The position numbers and the translations under genes were made by a program. Positions 7,866 to 14,646 of a stretch of DNA of 26,807 bases are shown in pieces; the stretch's first letter is position 1; the number at the start of each line of letters is the position of its first letter. A model generated the notes under the pieces. That model was not told the DNA's origin. It saw only the letters and a list, made by a program, of their open reading frames with translations, and made no database searches. The stretch covers positions 1-26,807 of the forward strand of contig CAYLNK010000052.1 in NCBI GenBank assembly GCA_964384675.1, in the 5' to 3' direction. This DNA comes from CAYLNK01 sp964384675 (GTDB lineage Bacteria > Acidobacteriota > Thermoanaerobaculia > UBA5066).

Positions 7866-8599
7866 GAGCGCTCGTCGCGATCGTCAGGCGGGAGTTCCTG
7901 GCGTACTTCTTCTCGCCCCTGGCCTACGTGGTCCTCACGGGGTTCCTGCTCGTGAACGGCTTCGTCTTCTACCGGATCGTCCTGGCGCTCAACAGCCCCG
8001 AGACGCCTCGCACGGCCCTGATGTCGCTCTTCTTCACGAGCGTCTTCTACTGGATCTTCATGATGCTGATCACCTCGATGATCGCGATGCGGCTCCTGTC
8101 CGAGGAGCGGAAGTCGGGGTCGATCGAGGCGCTTCTCACCGCGCCCGTGAGCGAGGGGACGGTCGTCACCGGGAAGTTCGCGGGAGCGCTCTGCTTCTTC
8201 GCGTTCCTCTGGCTTCCGACGCTCCTCTACCCGATCCTGCTGTCGCGCTACGGCAAGGTCGACCCGGGCCCGATCGCCTCGGGCTATCTCGGGATCCTCC
8301 TGGTCGGGGCCCTCTTCCTGTCGGCCGGCACGTTCGCGTCGGCGCTCACCAAGAACCAGATCGTCTCGGCGGTGCTCGGCTTCGTCTTCATCCTGACGCT
8401 CTTCTTCGTCGGGCTCTTCGACGACCTCGGCCGCGGCACGGCCTCGAAGGACGCCATCAGCTACCTCAACCTCCTCGAGCACATGGACGAGTTCGCCCGC
8501 GGCATCGTCGACACCCGCCGCCTCATCTACGTCGCCTCGACCGTCGTCTTCTTCCTCTTCCTCTCGACGAAGGCGCTCGAGTCGAACAAGGGGAAGTGA
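7862..8599 (+). CDS. ABC-2 type transporter permease (GldF-like)
   Basis: 245 residues with about six membrane helices. It is the integral membrane half of the exporter powered by the preceding ATPase. Diagnostic features are the N-terminal VRREFLAYFFSPLAYV amphipathic start followed by helix 1, the cytoplasmic loop with RLLSEERKSGSIEALLTAPVSE that is the hallmark of ABC-2 permeases, and later helices LYPILLSRY, LGILLVGALFLSAGTFASAL and VLGFVFILTLFFVGLF. ATG at 7862 overlaps the ATPase stop. The stop at 8597-8599 is followed after one base by the GTG of the auxiliary protein, so the three are surely co-translated. Substrate unknown. Confidence 0.93.
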   Translation: MRALVAIVRREFLAYFFSPLAYVVLTGFLLVNGFVFYRIVLALNSPETPRTALMSLFFTSVFYWIFMMLITSMIAMRLLSEERKSGSIEALLTAPVSEGTVVTGKFAGALCFFAFLWLPTLLYPILLSRYGKVDPGPIASGYLGILLVGALFLSAGTFASALTKNQIVSAVLGFVFILTLFFVGLFDDLGRGTASKDAISYLNLLEHMDEFARGIVDTRRLIYVASTVVFFLFLSTKALESNKGK

Positions 8600-8600
8600 C

Positions 8601-10049
8601 GTGAGCGAGAGCCGCACCGCCTACCGGGCCACGCTCGGGGTCGCCATCGTCCTGGGCGTCGGGATCCTGGGCCTCGTCAACTGGCTCGGGGCCCGCCACT
8701 ACCGCCGCTTCGACTGGACCAGCTCCGGCCTCTACACGCTCTCGGACAAGACCCGGAACGTGGTGAAGGACCTGAAGACCCCGGTGAACGTGACCGTCTT
8801 CATGGTCCAGGGCTCACCGCTCTACGGCGAGACGCAGGAGCTGCTCCGCCGCTACCGCGCGCTCTCCCCGATGATCTCGGTCGAGCAGATCGACTCCACC
8901 CGCGACCCGGCCCGCGCCGAGAAGCTGATCAAGGAGTTCGCCCTCTCGGAACGCTCGGGCGCCGTGGTCTTCAAGTCCGGGGAGAAGAAGAAGTACGTCA
9001 CCGAGGACAAGCTCGCCGAGCTCGACTTCTCCCGGGCCCGAATGGGGGGCGAGCCGACCATCAAGGCGTTCAAGGGTGAGCAGGAGTTCACGTCGGCGAT
9101 CCTCGCGGTGACCCAGTCGAAGGCGCCCAAGGTGCTGTTCGTGACCGGCCACGGCGAGCGCACGCTCGACGGGCGCGGGCGCGACGGCTTCTACGCGGTG
9201 GCCGAGACGCTGCGCCGGGACAACTGCGTCGTCGAGGCGTGGCAGAGCCTGGGAGCCACCGAGGTGCCCGCCGGCACGGACCTCCTGATCGTGGCGGCGC
9301 CGAAGTCCGCGTACACGGAGCCCGAGGTGGCGGCGCTGAAGAAGTACCTGACCGGGGGAGGTCGGGGCCTTCTGTTCCTGGACGCGGAGTTCGGTCCGGG
9401 CGGCGCGCTCGCCGAGACCGGCCTCAAGCCGCTCCTCGCGGACTTCGGGCTGACCCTGGACGACGACATCATCGTGGACCCGAAGAACGCCCTGCCCATG
9501 ATGGGTCTCGAAACGGTCTTCGCCCGCTCGTTCCGCGGCCACCCGATCACCAAGCTCCTGGAGGGGTCGGTCGTCGTCCTCCCGCTCGCGAGGTCGATCA
9601 CCGCGCTCGAGAAGCCGCCGGCCGGTCTCACCGTCACGCCCCTCGTCGAGACCTCGGCGGACGGCTGGGGCGAGACCAACCTCAAGGACCTCGAGAAGGT
9701 CGAGAAGGACGACAAGGACGTCAAGGGTCCGCTCGCCGTGGCCGCCGCGGTGGAAGGGGCCGAGAACCCGGCCACCAAGGCGCGCATGCGCCTGGTGGTG
9801 TTCGGCGACGCCAGCTTCGCCGACAACGGCGGGATCGCGAACGCCGCGAACCTCTATCTGGTGACGGGTGCCGCGAACTGGGTGATGGAGCGCGAGGCGC
9901 TCGTGGCGATCCCTCCGCGCGCGGCGGACCAGCTGGCCGTCACGCTCTCGCGGAACGACATCGCCGGCGTCGCGTTCTTCGTCCTCCTGGTCCTTCCTCT
10001 CTCCGCGATCCTGCTCGGCCTGGCCGTCTGGATCCGCCGCCGTCGCTGA
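8601..10049 (+). CDS. GldG-like ABC transporter auxiliary protein (ABC_transp_aux family)
   Basis: 482 residues. A membrane-anchored extracytoplasmic protein associated with GldA/GldF-type exporters; biochemical role unknown. It has an N-terminal helix (about residues 12-29), a large periplasmic domain beginning FDWTSSGLYTLSDKTRNVVKDLK, the typical start of the family, then a flavodoxin/GATase-like core with VLFVTGHGERTLDG and TGGGRGLLFLDAEFG. A C-terminal helix (about 455-477) ends in WIRRRR. The LEKVEKDDKDVKGP stretch (about 365-380) is a charged linker. The start is GTG at 8601, one base after the permease stop. It probably recognises substrate or links the exporter to envelope structures; this is inference. 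Confidence 0.9.
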   Translation: MSESRTAYRATLGVAIVLGVGILGLVNWLGARHYRRFDWTSSGLYTLSDKTRNVVKDLKTPVNVTVFMVQGSPLYGETQELLRRYRALSPMISVEQIDSTRDPARAEKLIKEFALSERSGAVVFKSGEKKKYVTEDKLAELDFSRARMGGEPTIKAFKGEQEFTSAILAVTQSKAPKVLFVTGHGERTLDGRGRDGFYAVAETLRRDNCVVEAWQSLGATEVPAGTDLLIVAAPKSAYTEPEVAALKKYLTGGGRGLLFLDAEFGPGGALAETGLKPLLADFGLTLDDDIIVDPKNALPMMGLETVFARSFRGHPITKLLEGSVVVLPLARSITALEKPPAGLTVTPLVETSADGWGETNLKDLEKVEKDDKDVKGPLAVAAAVEGAENPATKARMRLVVFGDASFADNGGIANAANLYLVTGAANWVMEREALVAIPPRAADQLAVTLSRNDIAGVAFFVLLVLPLSAILLGLAVWIRRRR

Positions 10050-10074
10050 GGGCGCGCGCCGAGGCACCCGCGCC

Positions 10075-11577
10075 ATGTCGAACCGCAAGCTCCTCGTCCT
10101 CAGCGTCGTCTTCCTCGCCCTCCTGGCCTTCGTCGTCTTCTTCGAGCGGCACCAGCCCAACTCGGAGGAGGCGGCAAGGGCCCGCAAGAAGCTCGTCGAC
10201 TTCAAGACCAGCGAGGTCACCGCCATCGGGATCGAGAGGCCGGACCTCCCGAAGATCGACCTCGTCAAGACGGCCTCCGGCCGCTGGTCGCTCGCCGGAG
10301 CGGCCGCCGGTCCCGCCGACGCGGTCACGGCCGATGCCCTCGTCTCGGATCTGGCGCGCCTCGAGGTGATCGGCGAGGTGAAGGAGAACGTCGATCCGAA
10401 GGAGTTCGGCCTCGACACACCGAAGGCGACGGCCACCGTGGGGCTCAAGGACGGGCAGAAGCTCGTCCTCAAGTTCGGCCGGGAGATCCCGGGGACGGAT
10501 GCGGTCGCGGCCGCGGAGGAGAAGCGGGTGGCCGCCGTGAAGTACGCGCCGATGGCGAGCCTCGCCAAGCCGGTGGACGAGTTCCGGTCCAAGTCGCTGG
10601 TCGAGGTCCCGGCGTCGGAGCTGACCCAGATCTCGGTCGTGAAGGGTCCGAACAAGGTCGTCCTCGTCCGAACCGTCGACGGAGAGAACCGGAGCGACTG
10701 GCGCATCGAGACTCCCACGAAGGACCTGGCAGCCCAGGGCTTCGTCGAGCAGCTGCTCTCCGACATCGCCGCCGCACGGATCTCCGAGTTCCCGACCCTT
10801 CCCGCGGGAGACCTGGCGCGCGTCGGGCTCAACCCGCCGACCGCCGTGGTCACCCTCCAGAAGGGGGCCGAGGTCGTCTCCAGCCTGGCCTTCGGCGCCG
10901 CGAAAGCCGAGACCACCGGCAAGGTGTACGCCCGGAGAGAGGGCCTCGTCGTGGTCGTCGACGACAGGGTCCTCGAGAATCTCTCCAAGGAGTTCTCGGC
11001 CTTTCGCGAGAACCGGCTCTGTCCGATCGACTCCTGGGCGGCGGTGCGCGTCGCCTACGAATCGGGAGACGTCCGGGCCGGCGCGGAAAGGGTGGGCGGC
11101 GAGTGGCGCTCCGGCGGCAAGACCATTCCCGCGACCCTGCCCGAGGACCTCGTCGACCGGATCTCGAGGGCCGAGGCGAGAGGCTTCGTCGCACGCAAGG
11201 ACTGGGCTGCCCACGGCATCGCGTCGGGCACGCCGAAGGGCAAGGTCCCGACGCCGCTCGCCCGCGTCGAGATCCTGAAGGAGAAGCAGAAGGAGCCCGC
11301 GGTCCTCTCGTTCTACGCCTCGACGCCGCTCGGGACCACTCCCGTCGTGGCCGCCGAGGTGACCGGTCGCGCCGACACGCTGCTCGTCGACCGATCGGTC
11401 CTGGACGACGTCCGTCAGATGGCCCAGAAGCTCAAGAGCGCCCCCAACGAGACACCGACCCCGATCCCGCCCGCGAAGAAGGCGAAGGACCTACCGAAGG
11501 GCGGCGCGACGAGGGCGCCCGCAACGGGTGGCACGGCTCCGGCGACGGCCGCCGTCCCGCCCCGGACCGTCCCGTAG
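10075..11577 (+). CDS. DUF4340 domain-containing membrane-anchored protein
   Basis: 500 residues. There is one N-terminal membrane helix (residues 5-22, LLVLSVVFLALLAFVVFF) followed by a long extracytoplasmic region. The DUF4340 pattern is visible in the stretch from KLVDFKTSEVTAIGIERP through WSLAGAA to FGLDTPKATATVGLKDG and the KYAPMASLAKPVDEFRSKSL segment, after which a second, weaker copy of the same layout (ARVGLNPPTAVVTLQKG) appears. The tail (about 460-500) is Pro/Ala/Thr-rich and probably disordered. DUF4340 proteins follow GldG-like genes in many phyla, but their molecular function is unknown. A 25-nt gap and a weak GAGG precede the ATG at 10075. The gene converges on the pentapeptide gene with only 12 bp between stops. 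Confidence 0.9.
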   Translation: MSNRKLLVLSVVFLALLAFVVFFERHQPNSEEAARARKKLVDFKTSEVTAIGIERPDLPKIDLVKTASGRWSLAGAAAGPADAVTADALVSDLARLEVIGEVKENVDPKEFGLDTPKATATVGLKDGQKLVLKFGREIPGTDAVAAAEEKRVAAVKYAPMASLAKPVDEFRSKSLVEVPASELTQISVVKGPNKVVLVRTVDGENRSDWRIETPTKDLAAQGFVEQLLSDIAAARISEFPTLPAGDLARVGLNPPTAVVTLQKGAEVVSSLAFGAAKAETTGKVYARREGLVVVVDDRVLENLSKEFSAFRENRLCPIDSWAAVRVAYESGDVRAGAERVGGEWRSGGKTIPATLPEDLVDRISRAEARGFVARKDWAAHGIASGTPKGKVPTPLARVEILKEKQKEPAVLSFYASTPLGTTPVVAAEVTGRADTLLVDRSVLDDVRQMAQKLKSAPNETPTPIPPAKKAKDLPKGGATRAPATGGTAPATAAVPPRTVP

Positions 11578-11589
11578 CAGAGCCTCCGC

Positions 11590-13038
11590 CTACTTCCGGT
11601 CCTTCGCCGCCACGGAGCGGTCCCGCTCCTTCCCGGCGCGTTCGAGCTGCTCGATCCGCGCCTGCCGCTCGAGCTCTTTCTTCTCCTCCACGGTGTCGGT
11701 CTTCTTCTTGACCGAGCCGAAGAGGGAGCCGGCGGCGAGGACGAGCTTGAGGTGGAGCTGTCCGGTGAACTTCGCCCCCTCGCCCTTGGCCCCGACGAAC
11801 GAGGCGCCGCCGAGCTGAGCTTCCGAGAAGTCCGCGTGGGCGAGGCTCACCTGCTTGAACGAGGCGCCGGTGAGCTTGGCGCCGAGGAGCCTCGAGAAGC
11901 GGAAGTCCGCGCCGGTGAAGTCGGCGTCATCCGCCTCGGCGCCGACGAGGTTCGTGCCGGAGAGGTCGGCCTTCGGGGCGGCGACGCCGGAGAGGCGTGC
12001 TCTCTTCAGGTTGGCTCGGCGGAGGATCGTCCCGGCCATCTTCGCGCGGGAAAGCGTGCAGCCCTCCAGGTTCGCTTCGGAGAGATCGGCGCCCGACAGG
12101 TCGGCCTCGGTGAACGTCGCTCCCCGCAGGTTCGCCGAGACCGCGACCGACTGGGTGAGGCGCGCGCCGGTGAAGTTCGGGTGCTTCATCTTCGGCGTGC
12201 GCAGGTCGATCTTGTCCAGGATGGCACCCGACAGGTCGGTGTCCTCGAAGTTCGTCCCGAGGAACACGGCGTTCCGGAAGTCCGCCTTGTTGGCGGCGAG
12301 CTTTCGGAAGTTCGCCTCGGTGAAGTTCGCGCCCGTGGCGATGGCGCGCTCGAGGTCCGATTCGGAAAGGTCCGCCCCGGTGAAGTCGCAGCCCGCGAAG
12401 GTCGCTCCTCGCAGGGTCGTGCGGACCATCTTGGCGCTCCGGAAGCTCGTGCCGGTGAGGTTGGCCTCGCGGAAGAAGGCGAGCGTGAGGTTGGCCTTGT
12501 CGAAGCGTCCTTCCTTGTACGAGACGCCGTCGAAGACCGCCTGCTGGAGGTCGCACTGCTCGAAAGAGCAGCGGTCGATCGTCACCCCGCGGAAGTTGGC
12601 GTAGCGGAGCATCCCGTGCGCGAACACGCTGGCGGTGAAGTCGCTGCCCTCGAGCTTCGCCCCCGAGAGGTCGCATGCCGTGAGATCGGCCTCGCGTATC
12701 GTCGCGCTCTTGACCGAGGCGTTCCGGAACGAGGCGCCCACCAGGGAGACGTTGCTGAAGAACTGGTAATCCAGATCCGTGTCCGAGAAGTCGACCCGGT
12801 CGAGGCGGGCCCCCTTGAAGGATGCGCCCAGGAGGGCTCCCCGCACGAACGAGCACCCCTCCAGCAGCGCCCCCTCGAGCTTGGTCCGGGCGAGGTCGGC
12901 GCCGGAGAGGTTACGGCCCGGGAGCTCCGCGCCGGTCAGGTCGAGATCGGTCAGGTCCGGAGTCACGCCCGGGTGCTCCTGACGCCACACGTTCCAGCTG
13001 GAGGACCTTAGGGCCTCCGCGTGCTCGGGATTCGCCAC
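11590..13038 (-). CDS. Long pentapeptide-repeat protein with charged C-terminal coil
   Basis: 482 residues. Residues about 27-430 are continuous A(D/N)LxX-type pentapeptides, for example TDLDLTGAELPGRNLSGADL. That is about 80 repeats, or about 20 turns of a right-handed quadrilateral beta-helix. The N-terminus has SSSWNVWRQEHPGVTPDL, a WNxWR-type cap that I recall from other pentapeptide proteins. Residues 430-482 leave the repeat, pass through a short hydrophobic stretch (LKLVLAAGSLFGSV) and end in a Lys/Glu/Arg-rich segment that should form a coiled coil. There is no signal peptide, so it is cytosolic. GTG at 13038 is chosen because it directly follows a -10 box. Function cannot be assigned; DNA mimicry against gyrase and scaffold roles are known for some family members only. 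Confidence 0.93.
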   Translation of the reverse strand: MANPEHAEALRSSSWNVWRQEHPGVTPDLTDLDLTGAELPGRNLSGADLARTKLEGALLEGCSFVRGALLGASFKGARLDRVDFSDTDLDYQFFSNVSLVGASFRNASVKSATIREADLTACDLSGAKLEGSDFTASVFAHGMLRYANFRGVTIDRCSFEQCDLQQAVFDGVSYKEGRFDKANLTLAFFREANLTGTSFRSAKMVRTTLRGATFAGCDFTGADLSESDLERAIATGANFTEANFRKLAANKADFRNAVFLGTNFEDTDLSGAILDKIDLRTPKMKHPNFTGARLTQSVAVSANLRGATFTEADLSGADLSEANLEGCTLSRAKMAGTILRRANLKRARLSGVAAPKADLSGTNLVGAEADDADFTGADFRFSRLLGAKLTGASFKQVSLAHADFSEAQLGGASFVGAKGEGAKFTGQLHLKLVLAAGSLFGSVKKKTDTVEEKKELERQARIEQLERAGKERDRSVAAKDRK

Positions 13039-13044
13039 GTCCCA

Positions 13045-13050
13045 AGTTTA
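13045..13050 (-). promoter_or_regulatory. -10 box TAAACT of the pentapeptide-repeat gene, 6 nt before the start
   Basis: On the minus strand TAAACT is followed by TGGGAC and the GTG start. The layout is nearly identical to lipB (TAGACT-TGGAC-ATG) and lipA (TAGACT-CGGGAC-GTG). Leaderless transcription is inferred. Confidence 0.6.
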
Positions 13051-13054
13051 CTCC

Positions 13055-13060
13055 TAGAAT
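13055..13060 (+). promoter_or_regulatory. -10 box TAGAAT of the AAA+ ATPase gene, 8 nt before the start
   Basis: TAGAAT is followed by eight bases and ATG 13069. It lies four bases from the facing -10 box of the pentapeptide gene, inside a 30-bp spacer. No Shine-Dalgarno sequence is seen. Confidence 0.6.
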
Positions 13061-13068
13061 CGCCGCCG

Positions 13069-14574
13069 ATGAGCGCCGCAGCCCCCCTCCGCGGACCCGA
13101 GCGAATCCGCCGTGCCCTGACCGGCGGCTATCCGATCCTCTACGTCCAGTCGTGGGAGGAGCCGCGGGTCGAGCGCGCGCTCAACGCCTTCGCGCAGAAG
13201 CTGTGGGAGGCGCCGATCACGTTCTCCACCTGGACCTGCGTGGACGGGCTGACGACGGGTACGGAGAGGTGGCCCGACACCACGGACCCGCTCAAGGCCA
13301 TGGACGCCGTTCTGGCCGCGCCGCAGCCGGGGTTCTTCCTGATGAAGGACCTCCCGAGCCACCTGAGCACCCGTCCCGACGTCGTTCGGAGGCTGCGCGA
13401 CGCCTACCGGCTCCTCAAGGGACGCCGGAAGTACGTCGTCCTCATCTCGCCACGGCTGGTCCTGCCCGACGACCTGAAGAAGGAGGTCTATCTCCTCGAC
13501 TACGACCTGCCGGACGACGCGGAGATCCGGAGCGTGCTGGGTGCCGTGGGCAAGCGGTACTTCGGTGAGGCGGGCCTGTCCGAGCCGGACCTGAGGCGCC
13601 TCACGCTCGCGTTGAAAGGGCTGACGCAGGACGAGATCGAGCACGTCGTCTCGAAGGTCTTCTCGCGGCGCGGCGGATTCGACGAGGCGGGCTACATGGA
13701 GGTCCTGGCCGAGAAGGAGCAGGCGTCGAAGAAGGAAGGCGTCCTGGAGTTCGTCCCGCCGCGGTTCACGCTCGACGACATCGGTGGGCTCGAGAACCTG
13801 AAGGACTGGCTCCAGAAGCGCCGGAAGCTCTTCTCGCGGGAAGCCCTCGAGGCCGGACTGGCCGTCCCGAAGGGCCTCCTGATGATGGGGATGTCGGGCT
13901 GCGGAAAGTCCCTCTCCGTCAAGGCGATCTCGGCGCTCTGGAACCTGCCGCTCTTCCGGCTCGACATGAACCTCGTGTTCGGAACCGACAATCCCGAGTA
14001 CACGTTCCACCGCGCGCTCAAGACGTCCGAGGCGATGTCGCCGGCGCTCCTCTGGATCGACGAGATCGAGATGGCGATCACCGGCGGTCGGGAGGCGGGC
14101 GGGGGAGACGCCACGCTCGGACGGATCTTCTCGACGTTCCTGACCTGGATGCAGGAGAAGGACGCGATGGTCTTCGTGGCCGCCACCGCGAACCGGATCC
14201 ACCTCCTTCCCGCCGAGGTGATCCGGAAGGGCCGCTTCGACCAGGTCTTCTTCATCGACCTGCCGAACGAGACGGAGCGCAAGGCGATCTTCACCGTGCA
14301 CCTGCGGAAGGGGAAGGCCGACCTCTCGAGGTTCGACGTCGTCTTCCTCGCGAAAGCGACGAAGGGCTTCAACGGGGCCGAGATCGAGTCTGCGGTCCAG
14401 GCGGCGGCGATCGAGGCGTTCGCGGCCGGACGCCCGCTCGCCGAGGACGACGTCAACAAGGTGATCTCCAACACCGTGCCGCTGGCCCGGACGATGGAGG
14501 AGCAGATCAAGGCCATCAAGAGCTGGGCCCACGACCGGGCGCTTTCGGCGTCGCGGTCGGACGGAACCAAGTAG
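13069..14574 (+). CDS. Ycf46-like AAA+ ATPase
   Basis: 501 residues. The N-terminal half (about 1-235) is the non-catalytic domain seen in Ycf46-type proteins, starting with RIRRALTGGYPILYVQSWEE and containing LPDDAEIRSVLG and LKGLTQDEIEHVVSK. The C-terminal half is an AAA+ module: a FTLDDIGGLENLKDWL lead-in, Walker A GMSGCGKS (274-281), Walker B LLWIDEIE with D331/E332, the sensor-like VAATAN, and an arginine-finger-type RKGRFDQVFF. Catalytic residues are intact. Ycf46 is known in chloroplasts and cyanobacteria, with homologues across bacteria of unclear role. ATG 13069 is preferred over an in-frame start at 13021, which would run through the neighbouring gene's promoter and coding sequence. 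It is divergent from the pentapeptide gene; a functional link is only a guess. Confidence 0.93.
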   Translation: MSAAAPLRGPERIRRALTGGYPILYVQSWEEPRVERALNAFAQKLWEAPITFSTWTCVDGLTTGTERWPDTTDPLKAMDAVLAAPQPGFFLMKDLPSHLSTRPDVVRRLRDAYRLLKGRRKYVVLISPRLVLPDDLKKEVYLLDYDLPDDAEIRSVLGAVGKRYFGEAGLSEPDLRRLTLALKGLTQDEIEHVVSKVFSRRGGFDEAGYMEVLAEKEQASKKEGVLEFVPPRFTLDDIGGLENLKDWLQKRRKLFSREALEAGLAVPKGLLMMGMSGCGKSLSVKAISALWNLPLFRLDMNLVFGTDNPEYTFHRALKTSEAMSPALLWIDEIEMAITGGREAGGGDATLGRIFSTFLTWMQEKDAMVFVAATANRIHLLPAEVIRKGRFDQVFFIDLPNETERKAIFTVHLRKGKADLSRFDVVFLAKATKGFNGAEIESAVQAAAIEAFAAGRPLAEDDVNKVISNTVPLARTMEEQIKAIKSWAHDRALSASRSDGTK

Positions 14575-14596
14575 CGCCCGGCCCCGGGAAGAAGGA

Positions 14597-14624
14597 GAAG
14601 GCCTCCCGGGATCGGGAGGCCTTC
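14597..14624. terminator. Bidirectional stem-loop terminator
   Basis: A perfect 12-bp inverted repeat, GAAGGCCTCCCG and CGGGAGGCCTTC, flanks the loop GGAT (14609-14612). It sits between the convergent AAA+ ATPase stop (14574) and the secreted-protein stop (14647). Only pyrimidine-rich DNA, not a clean T-run, follows on the minus strand, and no T-run follows on the plus strand, so efficiency is uncertain. Confidence 0.7.
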
Positions 14625-14646
14625 CGTCCAGGGGCGCTGCCGAGCG

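Noticed and set aside
8814..10988. 724-codon minus-strand open frame opposite the GldG-like and DUF4340 genes
   Set aside because: No recognisable domain, low-complexity composition, and the plus-strand genes fully explain the region.
11590..13038. Regular 15-bp periodicity that could be taken for a tandem DNA repeat or CRISPR-like array
   Set aside because: It reflects pentapeptide codons with varying bases; there are no identical repeats separated by unique spacers.
14581..14646. Possible small RNA in the gap between convergent genes
   Set aside because: The gap holds only the stem-loop terminator; no promoter is visible.
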